From Spirochaetia bacterium (GTDB lineage Bacteria; Spirochaetota; Spirochaetia; Treponematales; Breznakiellaceae): a stretch of 16,364 nt of DNA. A program made the position numbers and the translations under genes. Below the pieces are notes generated by a model. The model was not told the origin of the DNA. It did no database searches and saw only the letters and a list, made by a program, of their open reading frames with translations. This document shows, one piece after another, positions 1-6,727 of the stretch (position 1 is the stretch's first letter; each line of letters starts with the position of its first letter). The stretch spans positions 1 to 16,364 of the forward strand of contig BOAV01000053.1 of NCBI GenBank assembly GCA_026002045.1, written 5' to 3'.

Positions 1-878
1 TCGGGCATATAGCTGAGGAAACGGCTCATATACCACATGGGCATAATAAGGGCCGCAATGCCGCCCTGGTTGATAAAGGCAAAACATTCTTCCGTTGAGG
101 TTGCCCCGCCGGGAAGGGTACCTGCAATCTTATCCACATTAAGCCACCGGTTGAGCCGTTGGAGGACTTCGATATTGATCTGGCTGTCCAGCACTACATT
201 GCCGTTCTTATCCAGATAATCCCCGCCGCGCTGCACAATCATGGGCCAGAAAGGCCGCTGGTTGGCGGTTTCCACCCCTACAAAGGGTTTACCGGTCTTG
301 GCGACATAGGCCTTGCCCGCAGCTTCAAACTGATCCCAGGTTTCAATTTTATCAATATCAATACCTGCAAGATCGGTGAGGCTCTTGTTATAATAAACGA
401 CGGTGGCGCCGACATGGGTGGGGAGACCGTACACAACGCCGTTTTTGCTGTAACAGTCAAACCGGGACGAGACAAACTGGCTGCGCACCGGGTTTACTAT
501 CCGATCCAGCGGGGCAAGCTGAGGTTTACCCTTGAGGAAATTGGCAAAATTGTTGATATTGATATCCGCAATATCAGGGGCCCCTGCGCCGGACTGAACC
601 GACATGAGCAGTTTGTTTGACAGTTCTTGAACCGGGTAATGCTCAAAATTAACCGCTGCCTGGCGGGTAGGATTCTTGGCATTCCAATCATCAACACCTG
701 CCTGGAAATACCGCTGATGAATTTCATTATCAATCCAGAAATTGAGGGGCGTTGCCTTCCCGTCACCTCCACCGGATTTTTCAGAACCGCCCCCGGCGGC
801 AAGCTGATAGTTACCGGTTACCGCAAAAAACAAAAACACGGCGCCTAAAAGGACAGCCGCTTTTTCCGTACGCTTCAT
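1..878 (-). CDS. Sugar ABC transporter solute-binding protein (family 1), C-terminus beyond window
   Basis: Extracytoplasmic binding protein of a carbohydrate ABC importer (CUT1 / SBP family 1 type), predicted to capture a sugar in the periplasm and deliver it to a membrane permease. The frame starts at the ATG at 878-876, preceded by AGGAGG at 883-888, and stays open to the left edge, giving 292 residues of an expected ~420. The N-terminus has MKRTEK, then a hydrophobic segment (VLLGAVFLFFAV) and a Gly/Ser-rich stretch (AAGGGSEKSGGGDG) with no lipobox cysteine. Family-typical segments follow: LNFWIDNE near 44-51, then SVQSGAGAPDIADI, NGVVYGLPTHVGATVVYYNK, and near the edge QGGIAALIMPMWYM. 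The gene is divergent from an ArsR-type regulator that probably controls it; permease genes would be expected further left. The substrate cannot be read from the sequence. The family call is firm and the truncation is only the window boundary. Confidence 0.93.
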   Translation of the reverse strand, partial: MKRTEKAAVLLGAVFLFFAVTGNYQLAAGGGSEKSGGGDGKATPLNFWIDNEIHQRYFQAGVDDWNAKNPTRQAAVNFEHYPVQELSNKLLMSVQSGAGAPDIADININNFANFLKGKPQLAPLDRIVNPVRSQFVSSRFDCYSKNGVVYGLPTHVGATVVYYNKSLTDLAGIDIDKIETWDQFEAAGKAYVAKTGKPFVGVETANQRPFWPMIVQRGGDYLDKNGNVVLDSQINIEVLQRLNRWLNVDKIAGTLPGGATSTEECFAFINQGGIAALIMPMWYMSRFLSYMP

Positions 879-905
879 ATTTCCTCCTGTTGAAATTTTA
901 TAATC

Positions 906-946
906 ATGCTTTATTAAGCATAATTCTTTAATAATATAACATGCTT
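906..946. promoter_or_regulatory. Candidate operator: three ATGCTT half-sites
   Basis: ATGCTT (906-911) and AAGCAT (916-921) form a perfect 6-bp inverted repeat around TATT. A third half-site, ATGCTT, lies at 941-946 and pairs as an inverted partner of the 916-921 half. The group sits in the gap between the binding-protein gene and the divergent winged-helix regulator, overlapping the predicted start region of the binding-protein transcript. Binding by that regulator is inference from position and symmetry. Confidence 0.4.
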
Positions 947-960
947 ATTTCGGGCTGTAA
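933..960 (-). promoter_or_regulatory. Candidate promoter for the left-edge binding-protein gene
   Basis: Read on the minus strand, TTACAG (960-955) and TATATT (938-933) are separated by 16 nt. The -10 match is fair and the -35 match is moderate. Transcription would start near 926, leaving a leader of about 48 nt. The ATGCTT half-sites lie in the spacer and just downstream of the predicted start, a position suited to repression. Confidence 0.45.
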
Positions 961-1090
961 AGGAAAATTATGTTTATTTTTCATCTTTTTGATGATTGAT
1001 GTCCTTTTTGACCGTTTTAATATACTTTTTTGTGTAATAAACGTTAATGTACCATCTTTTTCTTTATGATTCATTTCATATATTTATTAA

Positions 1091-1118
1091 TTGAATATTC
1101 CCTTTTATTATGTATTAT
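1091..1118 (+). promoter_or_regulatory. Candidate promoter for the ArsR-type regulator
   Basis: TTGAAT (1091-1096) and TATTAT (1113-1118) are spaced by 16 nt. A second good -10 hexamer, TATAAT at 1121-1126, lies inside the 10-bp palindrome ATTATATAAT (1117-1126). The surrounding DNA is very A+T rich, so chance matches are likely and the exact hexamers are uncertain. Confidence 0.4.
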
Positions 1119-1149
1119 TATATAATGAATATAAGAGGCGGTGGAAATT

Positions 1150-2073
1150 ATGATTTTTTTTGAAAGTCTGGAAAAGGGTCTTCCCTTTTACAAAGCCATG
1201 GCGTCCGAGGTCAGAATTAAGATACTCAACATTTTGGCTGCGGAGAAAAATGTAAACCTTAATTCCCTTGCCCGGGAGCTTAATATCACCAACAGCGCCC
1301 TTACTACCCATATACGCATCATGGAAGAAGCGGGACTTATCGAAATCAAAACCATTGCCGCAAAACGCGGTACCCAAAAAATCTGTTCCGTAAAGGTGGA
1401 AAAATATCTCATTAATATTGGGGACTACTTTGAACAGCATTTTTATTATGCGGAAATTGCTCCGGGGCAATACGTGGATTATCATGTAACCCCCACCTGC
1501 GGTATTGCTACCAATGAAAAAATAATCGGGAGCTACGATGTCCCCTGTTTCTTTTCCGACGTGGATCACTTCAAGGCCCAGATAATCTGGTTTACCAACG
1601 GGTATGTTGAATATGATATTCCCAATTATGTGCCTTTTCATCTGGAAATAAAGGAGATAACCTTATCTGCCGAACTCGGCTCGGAAGCGCCGCGCTACTG
1701 TAACGACTATAAATCGGATATACATTTTTTTATAAACAATATCCCGGTCGGTATTTGGCAGAGTCCGGGGGATTTTGGGGGCGAACGGGGGGTATATAAT
1801 CCCGCCTGGTGGGGGCCGGCGATAAATCAATACGGTACATTAGTGGAAATGCGGATCAACCAGGAGGGGACCTTTTTTGATAACCGGAAAACAGGGGACC
1901 TGACTATCCGGCGCCTGGGAATTAATTCAGGGGACAGGATTCACCTGCGTCTTTCGGTTCCCGAAGGGCTTCCCAATTCCCGGGGCCTGACCATTTACGG
2001 CAGAGGCTTTGGAAACCATAATAGCGGGATGGTGGTACGGATCAATTACGGCGATCCGGAGCCGCCCCAATAG
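1150..2073 (+). CDS. ArsR-type winged-helix transcriptional regulator with large C-terminal domain
   Basis: A 307-residue one-component regulator. Residues ~12-85 form an ArsR-like winged helix: MASEVRIKILNIL (helix 1), VNLNSLARELNITNSALTTHIRIMEEAGLI (helix-turn-helix) and the wing IKTIAAKRGTQKICSV. Residues ~90-300 are a beta-rich domain with conserved-looking features, including LGSEAPRYCNDYKSDIHFFI, the GDFGGERGVYNP motif (208-218), WWGPAINQYG and a Gly-rich end at YGRGFGNH. I recall similar long ArsR-like regulators from Paenibacillus-type genomes near sugar genes; the C-terminal half probably senses a ligand, but its fold is not known to me. The ATG at 1150 is preferred over the in-frame GTG at 1141 because the purine-rich AAGAGGCGGTGG (1133-1144) is then correctly spaced. 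It is divergent from the left-edge sugar-binding gene, its likely target. There is no metal-binding cysteine pattern of classical ArsR. Confidence 0.82.
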   Translation: MIFFESLEKGLPFYKAMASEVRIKILNILAAEKNVNLNSLARELNITNSALTTHIRIMEEAGLIEIKTIAAKRGTQKICSVKVEKYLINIGDYFEQHFYYAEIAPGQYVDYHVTPTCGIATNEKIIGSYDVPCFFSDVDHFKAQIIWFTNGYVEYDIPNYVPFHLEIKEITLSAELGSEAPRYCNDYKSDIHFFINNIPVGIWQSPGDFGGERGVYNPAWWGPAINQYGTLVEMRINQEGTFFDNRKTGDLTIRRLGINSGDRIHLRLSVPEGLPNSRGLTIYGRGFGNHNSGMVVRINYGDPEPPQ

Positions 2074-2082
2074 GGCAATAAT

Positions 2083-2111
2083 TTGCGAGATACACGGAGG
2101 ATATGTATACT
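2083..2111 (+). promoter_or_regulatory. Candidate promoter for the cysteine desulfidase-like gene
   Basis: TTGCGA (2083-2088) and TATACT (2106-2111) are separated by exactly 17 nt, a good vegetative-type match. The predicted start near 2118 gives a leader of ~22 nt to the ATG at 2140. This suggests the gene can be transcribed independently of the upstream regulator. Confidence 0.5.
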
Positions 2112-2139
2112 TTAGACTATTAAAATACGGAGGATGGAA

Positions 2140-3411
2140 ATGCAAACACAGGATCCCAAATACGGTAACTATCTGCAAATTCTTAAGGAAGAACTGGTTC
2201 CCGCCATGGGCTGCACCGAACCGGCGGCGATTGCCTATGCCGCAGCCCTGGCCCGGAAGGAACTTGGCCGGCTCCCCGGCCGGGTCCTTATCGAAGTAAG
2301 CGGCAATATCGTCAAAAACGTGAAAAGCGTGGTGGTGCCGAATACCGGGGGCCTTAAGGGAATTGAGGCCGCCGCTGCCGCAGGCATTATCGCGGGAAAG
2401 GCAGAAAAAAAACTGGAAGTTATCTCCCAGGTCGGCGGGGAGCAAAAAAAGGAAATAGAAGCCTACCTAAAGTCCGCTCAATTTGAGGTGCGGATGGCCG
2501 ATACGGGCAGGATATTCGATATCATCGTTACCTGCTTTTCGGGTGATTCTTCAGCAAAGATACAGATTGCGGATTTTCATACCAACGTGATTCTGGTGGA
2601 GAAGGACGGGAAGATACTCTGTTCCGGCGGCGGGAAGGGTGAGGAACAAGAGACCGACCGCAGCCTCCTTTCGGTGGAGAGTATCATTGATTTTGCGGAT
2701 ACCCTGCGGATCGAAGATGTCCGGGAGATCATTGAACGGCAGATTGACTTTAATTCGGCGATTTCTGCGGAGGGCTTGAGAGGCAAATACGGCGCAAATA
2801 TTGGCCGGGTATTGAGGAATGGCTATGGCAATGACATCAAGGTCAGGGCAAAGGCCGCCGCCGCCGCAGGCTCCGATGCCCGGATGAGCGGCTGTGAGCT
2901 GCCGGTGATTATCCTTTCCGGGAGCGGCAACCAGGGCATGACGGCATCCCTCCCGGTTATTGAATACGCAAAGGAGTTCAAGACAGACCGGGACGATCTG
3001 ATCCGCTCTTTGGTGGTTGCGGACCTTATCACCATACATCTCAAAACCGGCATCGGCCGGCTTTCCGCCTACTGCGGGGTGGTCAGCGCCGGGGCCGGAG
3101 CGGGGGCGGGCATCGCCTACCTGCACGGGGGCCGGATGGAGGAAATTGCCCACACCATCGTTAATGCCCTGGCGATTGATTCGGGGATGGTCTGCGATGG
3201 GGCAAAGCCCTCCTGCGCCGCGAAGATCGCCACTGCGGTGGATGCGGGGATCATGGGTTACGAGATGTATAAAAACGGGCAGCAGTTCTACGGCGGGGAC
3301 GGTATCATCGTAAAAGGTGTGGAAAATACCATCAAAAATATTAACCGTCTCGGAAAGGAGGGTATGAGGGAAACGGACAAGGAGATCATCAGGATCATGC
3401 TGAACGAATAG
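2140..3411 (+). CDS. cyuA: UPF0597 / serine dehydratase alpha family protein, probable L-cysteine desulfidase
   Basis: A 423-residue cytoplasmic protein of the SDH-alpha/UPF0597 family, which includes E. coli CyuA (YhaM) and the archaeal L-cysteine desulfidase. The latter are Fe-S enzymes that convert L-cysteine to pyruvate, ammonia and sulfide. Diagnostic segments are EELVPAMGCTEPAAIAYAAA with Cys25, NTGGLKGIEAAAAAGI, SGSGNQGMTASLPV, AYCGVVSAGAGAGAGIAYLHGG, and near the C-terminus a CX6C pair in MVCDGAKPSCAAKIATAVDAG. The last cysteines and the AYCG cysteine are plausible [4Fe-4S] ligands. ATG 2140 is preferred to the in-frame ATG at 2134 because GGAGG (2129-2133) abuts the latter but is 6 nt from the former. 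The length is normal and the frame intact. It follows the regulator by 66 bp and converges on vapC. Activity on L-serine or D-cysteine instead of L-cysteine cannot be excluded. Confidence 0.85.
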   Translation: MQTQDPKYGNYLQILKEELVPAMGCTEPAAIAYAAALARKELGRLPGRVLIEVSGNIVKNVKSVVVPNTGGLKGIEAAAAAGIIAGKAEKKLEVISQVGGEQKKEIEAYLKSAQFEVRMADTGRIFDIIVTCFSGDSSAKIQIADFHTNVILVEKDGKILCSGGGKGEEQETDRSLLSVESIIDFADTLRIEDVREIIERQIDFNSAISAEGLRGKYGANIGRVLRNGYGNDIKVRAKAAAAAGSDARMSGCELPVIILSGSGNQGMTASLPVIEYAKEFKTDRDDLIRSLVVADLITIHLKTGIGRLSAYCGVVSAGAGAGAGIAYLHGGRMEEIAHTIVNALAIDSGMVCDGAKPSCAAKIATAVDAGIMGYEMYKNGQQFYGGDGIIVKGVENTIKNINRLGKEGMRETDKEIIRIMLNE

Positions 3412-3448
3412 GAAAATTTTATGGGGCGTTGATTCATAAAGCGGCGTC

Positions 3449-3841
3449 TTATGTGGTCCAGTCTTCAAGCAAAAGATCCGGTATCCGTTTAAATTCTCCG
3501 GTGTTATGGCTGACCAAAACGCCATTATGTGCTATCACCGTAGCAGCGATGACAAGATCGTTTGGACCGATGACCATCCCATTCTGTTCAAGATGTGCCC
3601 GGATAAGCGCGTATTTTCGGGCGGCGTCGTGATCAAAGGGGACAATTTCAAAGGGGGCAAAGAATTCTTCCCATATTTCGCGGGTTATTTGGGCGCCCTT
3701 TTCTACTCCGGTGAATATTTCCGCTTCCACAATCGAAGGTATTTTGATCTTGTCCGGAGAAGTCGTTGTCAATTTTCTGCTGAGCGGGGGATATTGGTTC
3801 CGTAAATAATACAGGCAGATATTTGAATCCAGAAAATACAT
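3449..3841 (-). CDS. vapC: VapC-type toxin, PIN-domain ribonuclease
   Basis: A 130-residue PIN-domain protein, the predicted Mg2+-dependent endoribonuclease of a type II toxin-antitoxin module. The acidic active-site residues are visible: Asp5 in MYFLDSNICLYYL, Glu41 in IPSIVEAEIFTG, Asp95 in GPNDLVIAATVIAHNG, and Asn113/Glu116 in SHNTGEFKRIPDL, where the family usually has Asp in place of this Glu. The set looks complete, so the toxin is probably active. The start codon overlaps the antitoxin stop by one base (TAATG on the minus strand), the classic coupled arrangement. It converges on the cyuA-like gene with a 37-bp gap. The target RNA is unknown; many VapC proteins cut initiator tRNA or the sarcin-ricin loop. 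Confidence 0.93.
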   Translation of the reverse strand: MYFLDSNICLYYLRNQYPPLSRKLTTTSPDKIKIPSIVEAEIFTGVEKGAQITREIWEEFFAPFEIVPFDHDAARKYALIRAHLEQNGMVIGPNDLVIAATVIAHNGVLVSHNTGEFKRIPDLLLEDWTT

Positions 3842-4071
3842 TAAAAAGGCTCCCGCGGGCCGTCAGCTTCAAATTTGCCCTGGGGGGGTATTTCAAAAGG
3901 AATAGCCTTAAGGGCGCCGCATAATTTTAAAAAACTTTCCGGGTACTCGCCGCTGATTGATTTTTTTATACAGCTTCCCACCCATTTTGAGACGGAAATC
4001 TCATCCTGCCGCGCCCTTTTTTCAACCTTTTTCAGGGTATCCGAATCAATATATAACGATACTTGCGGCAT
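3841..4071 (-). CDS. vapB: VapB-type antitoxin, ribbon-helix-helix
   Basis: A 76-residue partner of the downstream PIN toxin. The N-terminus MPQVSLYIDSDTLKKVEKRARQDEISVSKWVGSCIKKSI fits a ribbon-helix-helix DNA-binding domain: a short beta strand, then two helices with a D/E-x-SVSKWV turn. The C-terminal tail, rich in Pro, Phe and acidic residues (YPESFLKLCGALKAIPFEIPPQG), is of the kind that wraps the toxin active site. A GGGGGT Shine-Dalgarno-like element lies just upstream (about 4075-4080). The module is probably self-regulated through repeats at 4104-4127. The antitoxin family label (VapB-like) is inferred mainly from pairing with VapC and the RHH pattern. Confidence 0.85.
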   Translation of the reverse strand: MPQVSLYIDSDTLKKVEKRARQDEISVSKWVGSCIKKSISGEYPESFLKLCGALKAIPFEIPPQGKFEADGPREPF

Positions 4072-4088
4072 ATTTACCCCCTGCTTTC

Positions 4089-4127
4089 AGTATAGCGGCT
4101 ATCCAAGTATAATTGCAAGTATATTTG
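4089..4127 (-). promoter_or_regulatory. Candidate vapBC promoter and operator with a 12-bp tandem repeat
   Basis: On the minus strand TTGCAA (4118-4113) and TATACT (4094-4089) are spaced by 18 nt. Overlapping the -35 are two tandem 12-bp units on the plus strand, CAAGTATAATTG (4104-4115) and CAAGTATATTTG (4116-4127), differing at one base. RHH antitoxins commonly bind short tandem repeats over their own promoter, so this is a good operator candidate. The predicted leader is very short, about 10 nt. Confidence 0.5.
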
Positions 4128-4135
4128 AGGAATAT

Positions 4136-5449
4136 CTACACATCCTTCGGCCTGTCGTCCTGCACCCTTTTCGCCTTGCCTTCCGACACGGGGAGGCTCC
4201 CCGATTCGTGGAGTTCCACCCGCGGGTTGATGGTGATGCTGGCCTGCAGGGTCTTGCGGATCTTCTCCCTGAGGGCGTTCAGGGGCCGGGAGTCGTCCAT
4301 GAATATGTCCTGGCCCACTTCGGTCTTGACCGTGAGCCGGTCCAGGACACCCTCTTTCTCCACCACGATGAGGTAGTTGTTCCCCACCTCCCTCATGGAC
4401 ATGATCACCTCCTCGATCTGGCTGGGGAAGAGGTTCACCCCGTTGATGATGAGCATATCATCGGTGCGGCCGGTGATCCGGTGGAGGCGGTGGTGAGTGC
4501 GGCCGCAGGCGCAGGGCTCGGTGTAAAAGCTGGAGAGGTCCCGGGTGCGGTAGCGCAGCATGGGCGTGGCCTCCCGGCAAAGGCAGGTGAGGACCAGTTC
4601 CCCGGTTTCACCGTCAGGCAGGGGTTCCAGGGTGTCAGGGTTCACGATTTCTGCGATGTAGCCGTCCTCCCAGATGTGGAGGCCGTTTTTAGCCTGGCAC
4701 TCAAAGGCCACCCCGGGGCCGTTCATTTCCGAAAGGCCGTAGGAGTTGTATACGTCGATTTTGAGGAGATCTTCGATACGGCGGCGGGTGTCCTCCGAAT
4801 AGGGCTCCGCCCCGGCAAAGGCTTTCCGCAGTTTGATGCTGTCCCGGCTCACCCCTTCTTCCCGCATTTTGGACTCCACATGGAGGAGGAAGCTGGGGGT
4901 GGCGTGGACCACGGTGGTGCCGAAGTCCTGCATCAGCTTGAATTGCCGGGTGGTGTTCCCGCTTCCCGAGGGGATCACCAGCATCCCCACTTCTTCGCCC
5001 CCGGCGTGGAAACCCAGACCCCCGGTAAAGAGGCCGTAGGTGATCATGTTCTGGAACACATCGGTCCTGTTACAGCCCGTGGCGTAGATTGACCGGGCTA
5101 CAAAACCGGTCCAGCGGCTAAGGTCATCTTTGTTAAAGTAAATCGTTGTGGGTGTGCCGGTGGTGCCGCTTGAGGCGTGGAGCCGGACCACCTCGTCCTT
5201 TGGGATGCTGAGGAAACCGTAGGGGAAGCCGTCCCGGAGATCGTGCTTGGTGGTAAAGGGAATTTTCCGGATATCCGCAAGGCTTTTAATAGCGTCGGCA
5301 CTTGTAATCCCCGCCTTGCCGAGCCGTTCCTTATAGAAGGGAGTCCGCAGGGCCTGGCCCACTGCGATCTTGAGCTGCGCAAGCTGAAACGCCTCCAGTT
5401 CCGCCCGGGGGAGGGTTTCCATTTTCGGGTTCCAGTATTGGTAAGTCAT
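4136..5449 (-). CDS. paaK: Phenylacetate-CoA ligase (AMP-forming)
   Basis: A 437-residue adenylate-forming enzyme that activates phenylacetate or a related aryl acid to its CoA thioester with ATP, in the cytoplasm. Motifs in order: phosphate-binding SSGTTGTPT (93-101), AGAEP (212-216), YNSYGLSEMNGPG (234-246), GETGELV, the YRTRDL hinge region (300-305), GRTDDMLIINGVNLFPSQIE (327-346) and EGKAKRV near the C-terminus. Cysteines at 251, 289, 291, 313 and 315 (CACGRTHHR) resemble the metal-binding cluster of PaaK proteins. The ATG at 5449 has AGGAG upstream. The length is normal for the family. In a fermentative anaerobe it may act with 2-oxoacid:ferredoxin oxidoreductases in aromatic amino-acid metabolism, possibly in the ATP-forming direction; this is inference. 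No other paa genes are nearby; it sits 25 bp after a toxin gene and 64 bp before vapB. Confidence 0.92.
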   Translation of the reverse strand: MTYQYWNPKMETLPRAELEAFQLAQLKIAVGQALRTPFYKERLGKAGITSADAIKSLADIRKIPFTTKHDLRDGFPYGFLSIPKDEVVRLHASSGTTGTPTTIYFNKDDLSRWTGFVARSIYATGCNRTDVFQNMITYGLFTGGLGFHAGGEEVGMLVIPSGSGNTTRQFKLMQDFGTTVVHATPSFLLHVESKMREEGVSRDSIKLRKAFAGAEPYSEDTRRRIEDLLKIDVYNSYGLSEMNGPGVAFECQAKNGLHIWEDGYIAEIVNPDTLEPLPDGETGELVLTCLCREATPMLRYRTRDLSSFYTEPCACGRTHHRLHRITGRTDDMLIINGVNLFPSQIEEVIMSMREVGNNYLIVVEKEGVLDRLTVKTEVGQDIFMDDSRPLNALREKIRKTLQASITINPRVELHESGSLPVSEGKAKRVQDDRPKDV

Positions 5450-5474
5450 CGTGCGGCTCCTGTGTCCATTACGG

Positions 5475-5738
5475 TTATTCTTTATAATGACCCTTACAGG
5501 AGACTATTTTTAGGTTCTGCTTCTCATCCCCTGAATAAACCAGCCGGTTTGCACCATCAATACGGCGGCTATACGCCTTTATATGCTTGAGCGGTTCCGG
5601 CTTTCCAATCCCCTTCATAAAACCATTTCTCAGAATGTCCTTAATAAGATCGTTTATACGCTTTAGGGTTTTCCAGTCCTCGGTTTGCCATTCCATATAT
5701 TCCTGTAAGGCTTTGGTAGAAAAGATTACATCAGGCAT
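5475..5738 (-). CDS. yoeB: YoeB-type toxin, ribosome-dependent mRNA interferase
   Basis: An 87-residue toxin of the Txe/YoeB branch of the RelE superfamily, which cleaves mRNA in the ribosomal A site. Conserved residues are in place: Glu48 in GKPEPLKH, Arg65 in ANRLVYSG, and the C-terminal His84-Tyr85 pair in CKGHYKE. The length matches E. coli YoeB (84 residues). The ATG lies inside the last codons of the antitoxin gene, an 8-bp overlap, so translation is probably coupled. paaK follows after 25 bp on the same strand and may be read through from the same promoter. The active site appears intact. Confidence 0.93.
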   Translation of the reverse strand: MPDVIFSTKALQEYMEWQTEDWKTLKRINDLIKDILRNGFMKGIGKPEPLKHIKAYSRRIDGANRLVYSGDEKQNLKIVSCKGHYKE

Positions 5739-5970
5739 GTTCCATGGCCTCTAGTTCCGCCATGGTTTTTACAATTCCTCCGCCCGCTTCAAGCTCCTGC
5801 ATCGACTCCTCAAGTTGGGCTATGTATTCGGCATTTTTCCGTACCCGTTCCAGTTCCTCGTAGGTATCCTTAGACAACAACACCAGTTCACGGTCATGAT
5901 AGGTGTTTTTGATGTTTTTAATAACATCGGCGGTTATCTCGTCCGCTCTAAGGTGATAGGTAGCGTACAT
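5731..5970 (-). CDS. YefM/Phd-like antitoxin
   Basis: A 79-residue antitoxin gene preceding and overlapping the yoeB-type toxin gene. The C-terminal half (SKDTYEELERVRKNAEYIAQLEESMQELEAGGG) resembles the toxin-binding helices of YefM/Phd proteins. The N-terminal part (YATYHLRADEITADVIKNIKNTYHDRELVLL) lacks the usual SYSEARQNL-type opening, so it may be a divergent or different antitoxin fold. It starts at ATG 5970-5968 with AAGAGG about six bases upstream and a strong promoter at 5988-6016. It is expected to neutralise the toxin and repress the operon. The antitoxin role is secure from pairing; the exact family is less so, and I leave the symbol empty. Confidence 0.85.
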   Translation of the reverse strand: MYATYHLRADEITADVIKNIKNTYHDRELVLLSKDTYEELERVRKNAEYIAQLEESMQELEAGGGIVKTMAELEAMEHA

Positions 5971-5987
5971 ATAAGCCTCTTCTTCAC

Positions 5988-6016
5988 ACTATAATCAAGA
6001 ATGAAATCTCTGTAAA
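5988..6016 (-). promoter_or_regulatory. Promoter of the yefM-yoeB-like (and perhaps paaK) operon
   Basis: On the minus strand TTTACA (6016-6011) and TATAGT (5993-5988) are separated by exactly 17 nt, close to consensus. The element lies in the 58-bp gap after the SGNH esterase gene and gives a leader of about 11 nt before the antitoxin ATG at 5970. No clear palindromic antitoxin site was seen beside it. Confidence 0.6.
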
Positions 6017-6028
6017 GTTGCCTTTCCC

Positions 6029-6685
6029 CTAGAGTTTCTGCACGATTTCCGCCACCGCCTCCGCCAGCTTCCGGTGGCCCTCCGCCTCCAGGTGGATGCC
6101 GTCGGCGGCGCTGGTTTCGATGTACTTGCCCGCTTCAAGGTAGATGGCCCCGCATTCCGCCGCAAGGGTACTGTACAGGGGCGGGAGCTTTTTGGAAAGT
6201 TCAATCGAATCCCCAAAGACACGCTCGAAGACCGGCGACTTTACCGTGGCCGGAGGGCAGATCATAATCACCTTGGGACTGGTATTACCGGGGCCCATCC
6301 GGGAATCCTGGATGGCGATAACCAGGCGCTGAACCCCCCGGGCAATGTCGTAGGGGAGGGGGCTGAACCGGGGCTTGAGGTCGTTGGTCCCCAGCATCAC
6401 CGCAACTACGTCGATGGGTTTGTGGCTTTCCAGAATGGGGATGAGCTGCCGCAGGCCGTTCTTGTCCCCCTCCACGGGGTCCTCCCGGCAGCTGGTCCGG
6501 CCGTTCAGTCCCTCCTCCTCAACCCACCAGTAGGGATCGTCTAAGGAAGCCGCGCTTCCGGGGGCGCCCTCGTTGAGGAGCCGCTTTAACACCATGGGCC
6601 ACCGGGTTTTATGATCGTAGCGGCCCTGGGTACGGGGGTTATAGCCCCAGGTGTTTGAATCGCCGTAACAGAGAATGGTTTTCAT
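6029..6685 (-). CDS. SGNH/GDSL-family esterase (arylesterase-like)
   Basis: A 218-residue SGNH hydrolase, predicted to cleave acyl or acetyl esters. The four blocks are visible: GDSNTWGYNP with nucleophile Ser10, the Gly of EEGLNGRTS (block II), MLGTNDLK with Asn101 (block III), and ADGIHLEAEGH with Asp195 and His198 (block V). The pattern GDSNTWG...RW...EEGLNGRT is that of the cytoplasmic arylesterase / carbohydrate-esterase-like group. A short insertion (about 41-54, GAPGSAASLDDPYWW) precedes block II. The start at 6685 is chosen because AGGAG (6697-6693) is 7 nt away. The frame is open further upstream to 6754, but that extension runs through a repeat element and is not credible as protein. 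There is no signal peptide, so the protein is probably cytoplasmic. The substrate is unknown; deacetylation of imported plant-derived sugars would suit the neighbourhood. Confidence 0.88.
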   Translation of the reverse strand: MKTILCYGDSNTWGYNPRTQGRYDHKTRWPMVLKRLLNEGAPGSAASLDDPYWWVEEEGLNGRTSCREDPVEGDKNGLRQLIPILESHKPIDVVAVMLGTNDLKPRFSPLPYDIARGVQRLVIAIQDSRMGPGNTSPKVIMICPPATVKSPVFERVFGDSIELSKKLPPLYSTLAAECGAIYLEAGKYIETSAADGIHLEAEGHRKLAEAVAEIVQKL

Positions 6686-6727
6686 GGACATACTCCTATT
6701 AAAAAGGCGGCTTTGCTGCCACGTTAA

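Noticed and set aside
2551..3525. A 324-codon minus-strand ORF opposite the cysteine desulfidase-like gene.
   Set aside because: It is antisense to a well-recognised conserved protein, and its own sequence shows no family features.
3875..5092. A 405-codon plus-strand ORF opposite vapB and paaK.
   Set aside because: It is an antisense shadow of paaK created by its G+C-rich codon pattern. The product is a low-complexity Gly/Val/His-rich sequence without recognisable motifs.
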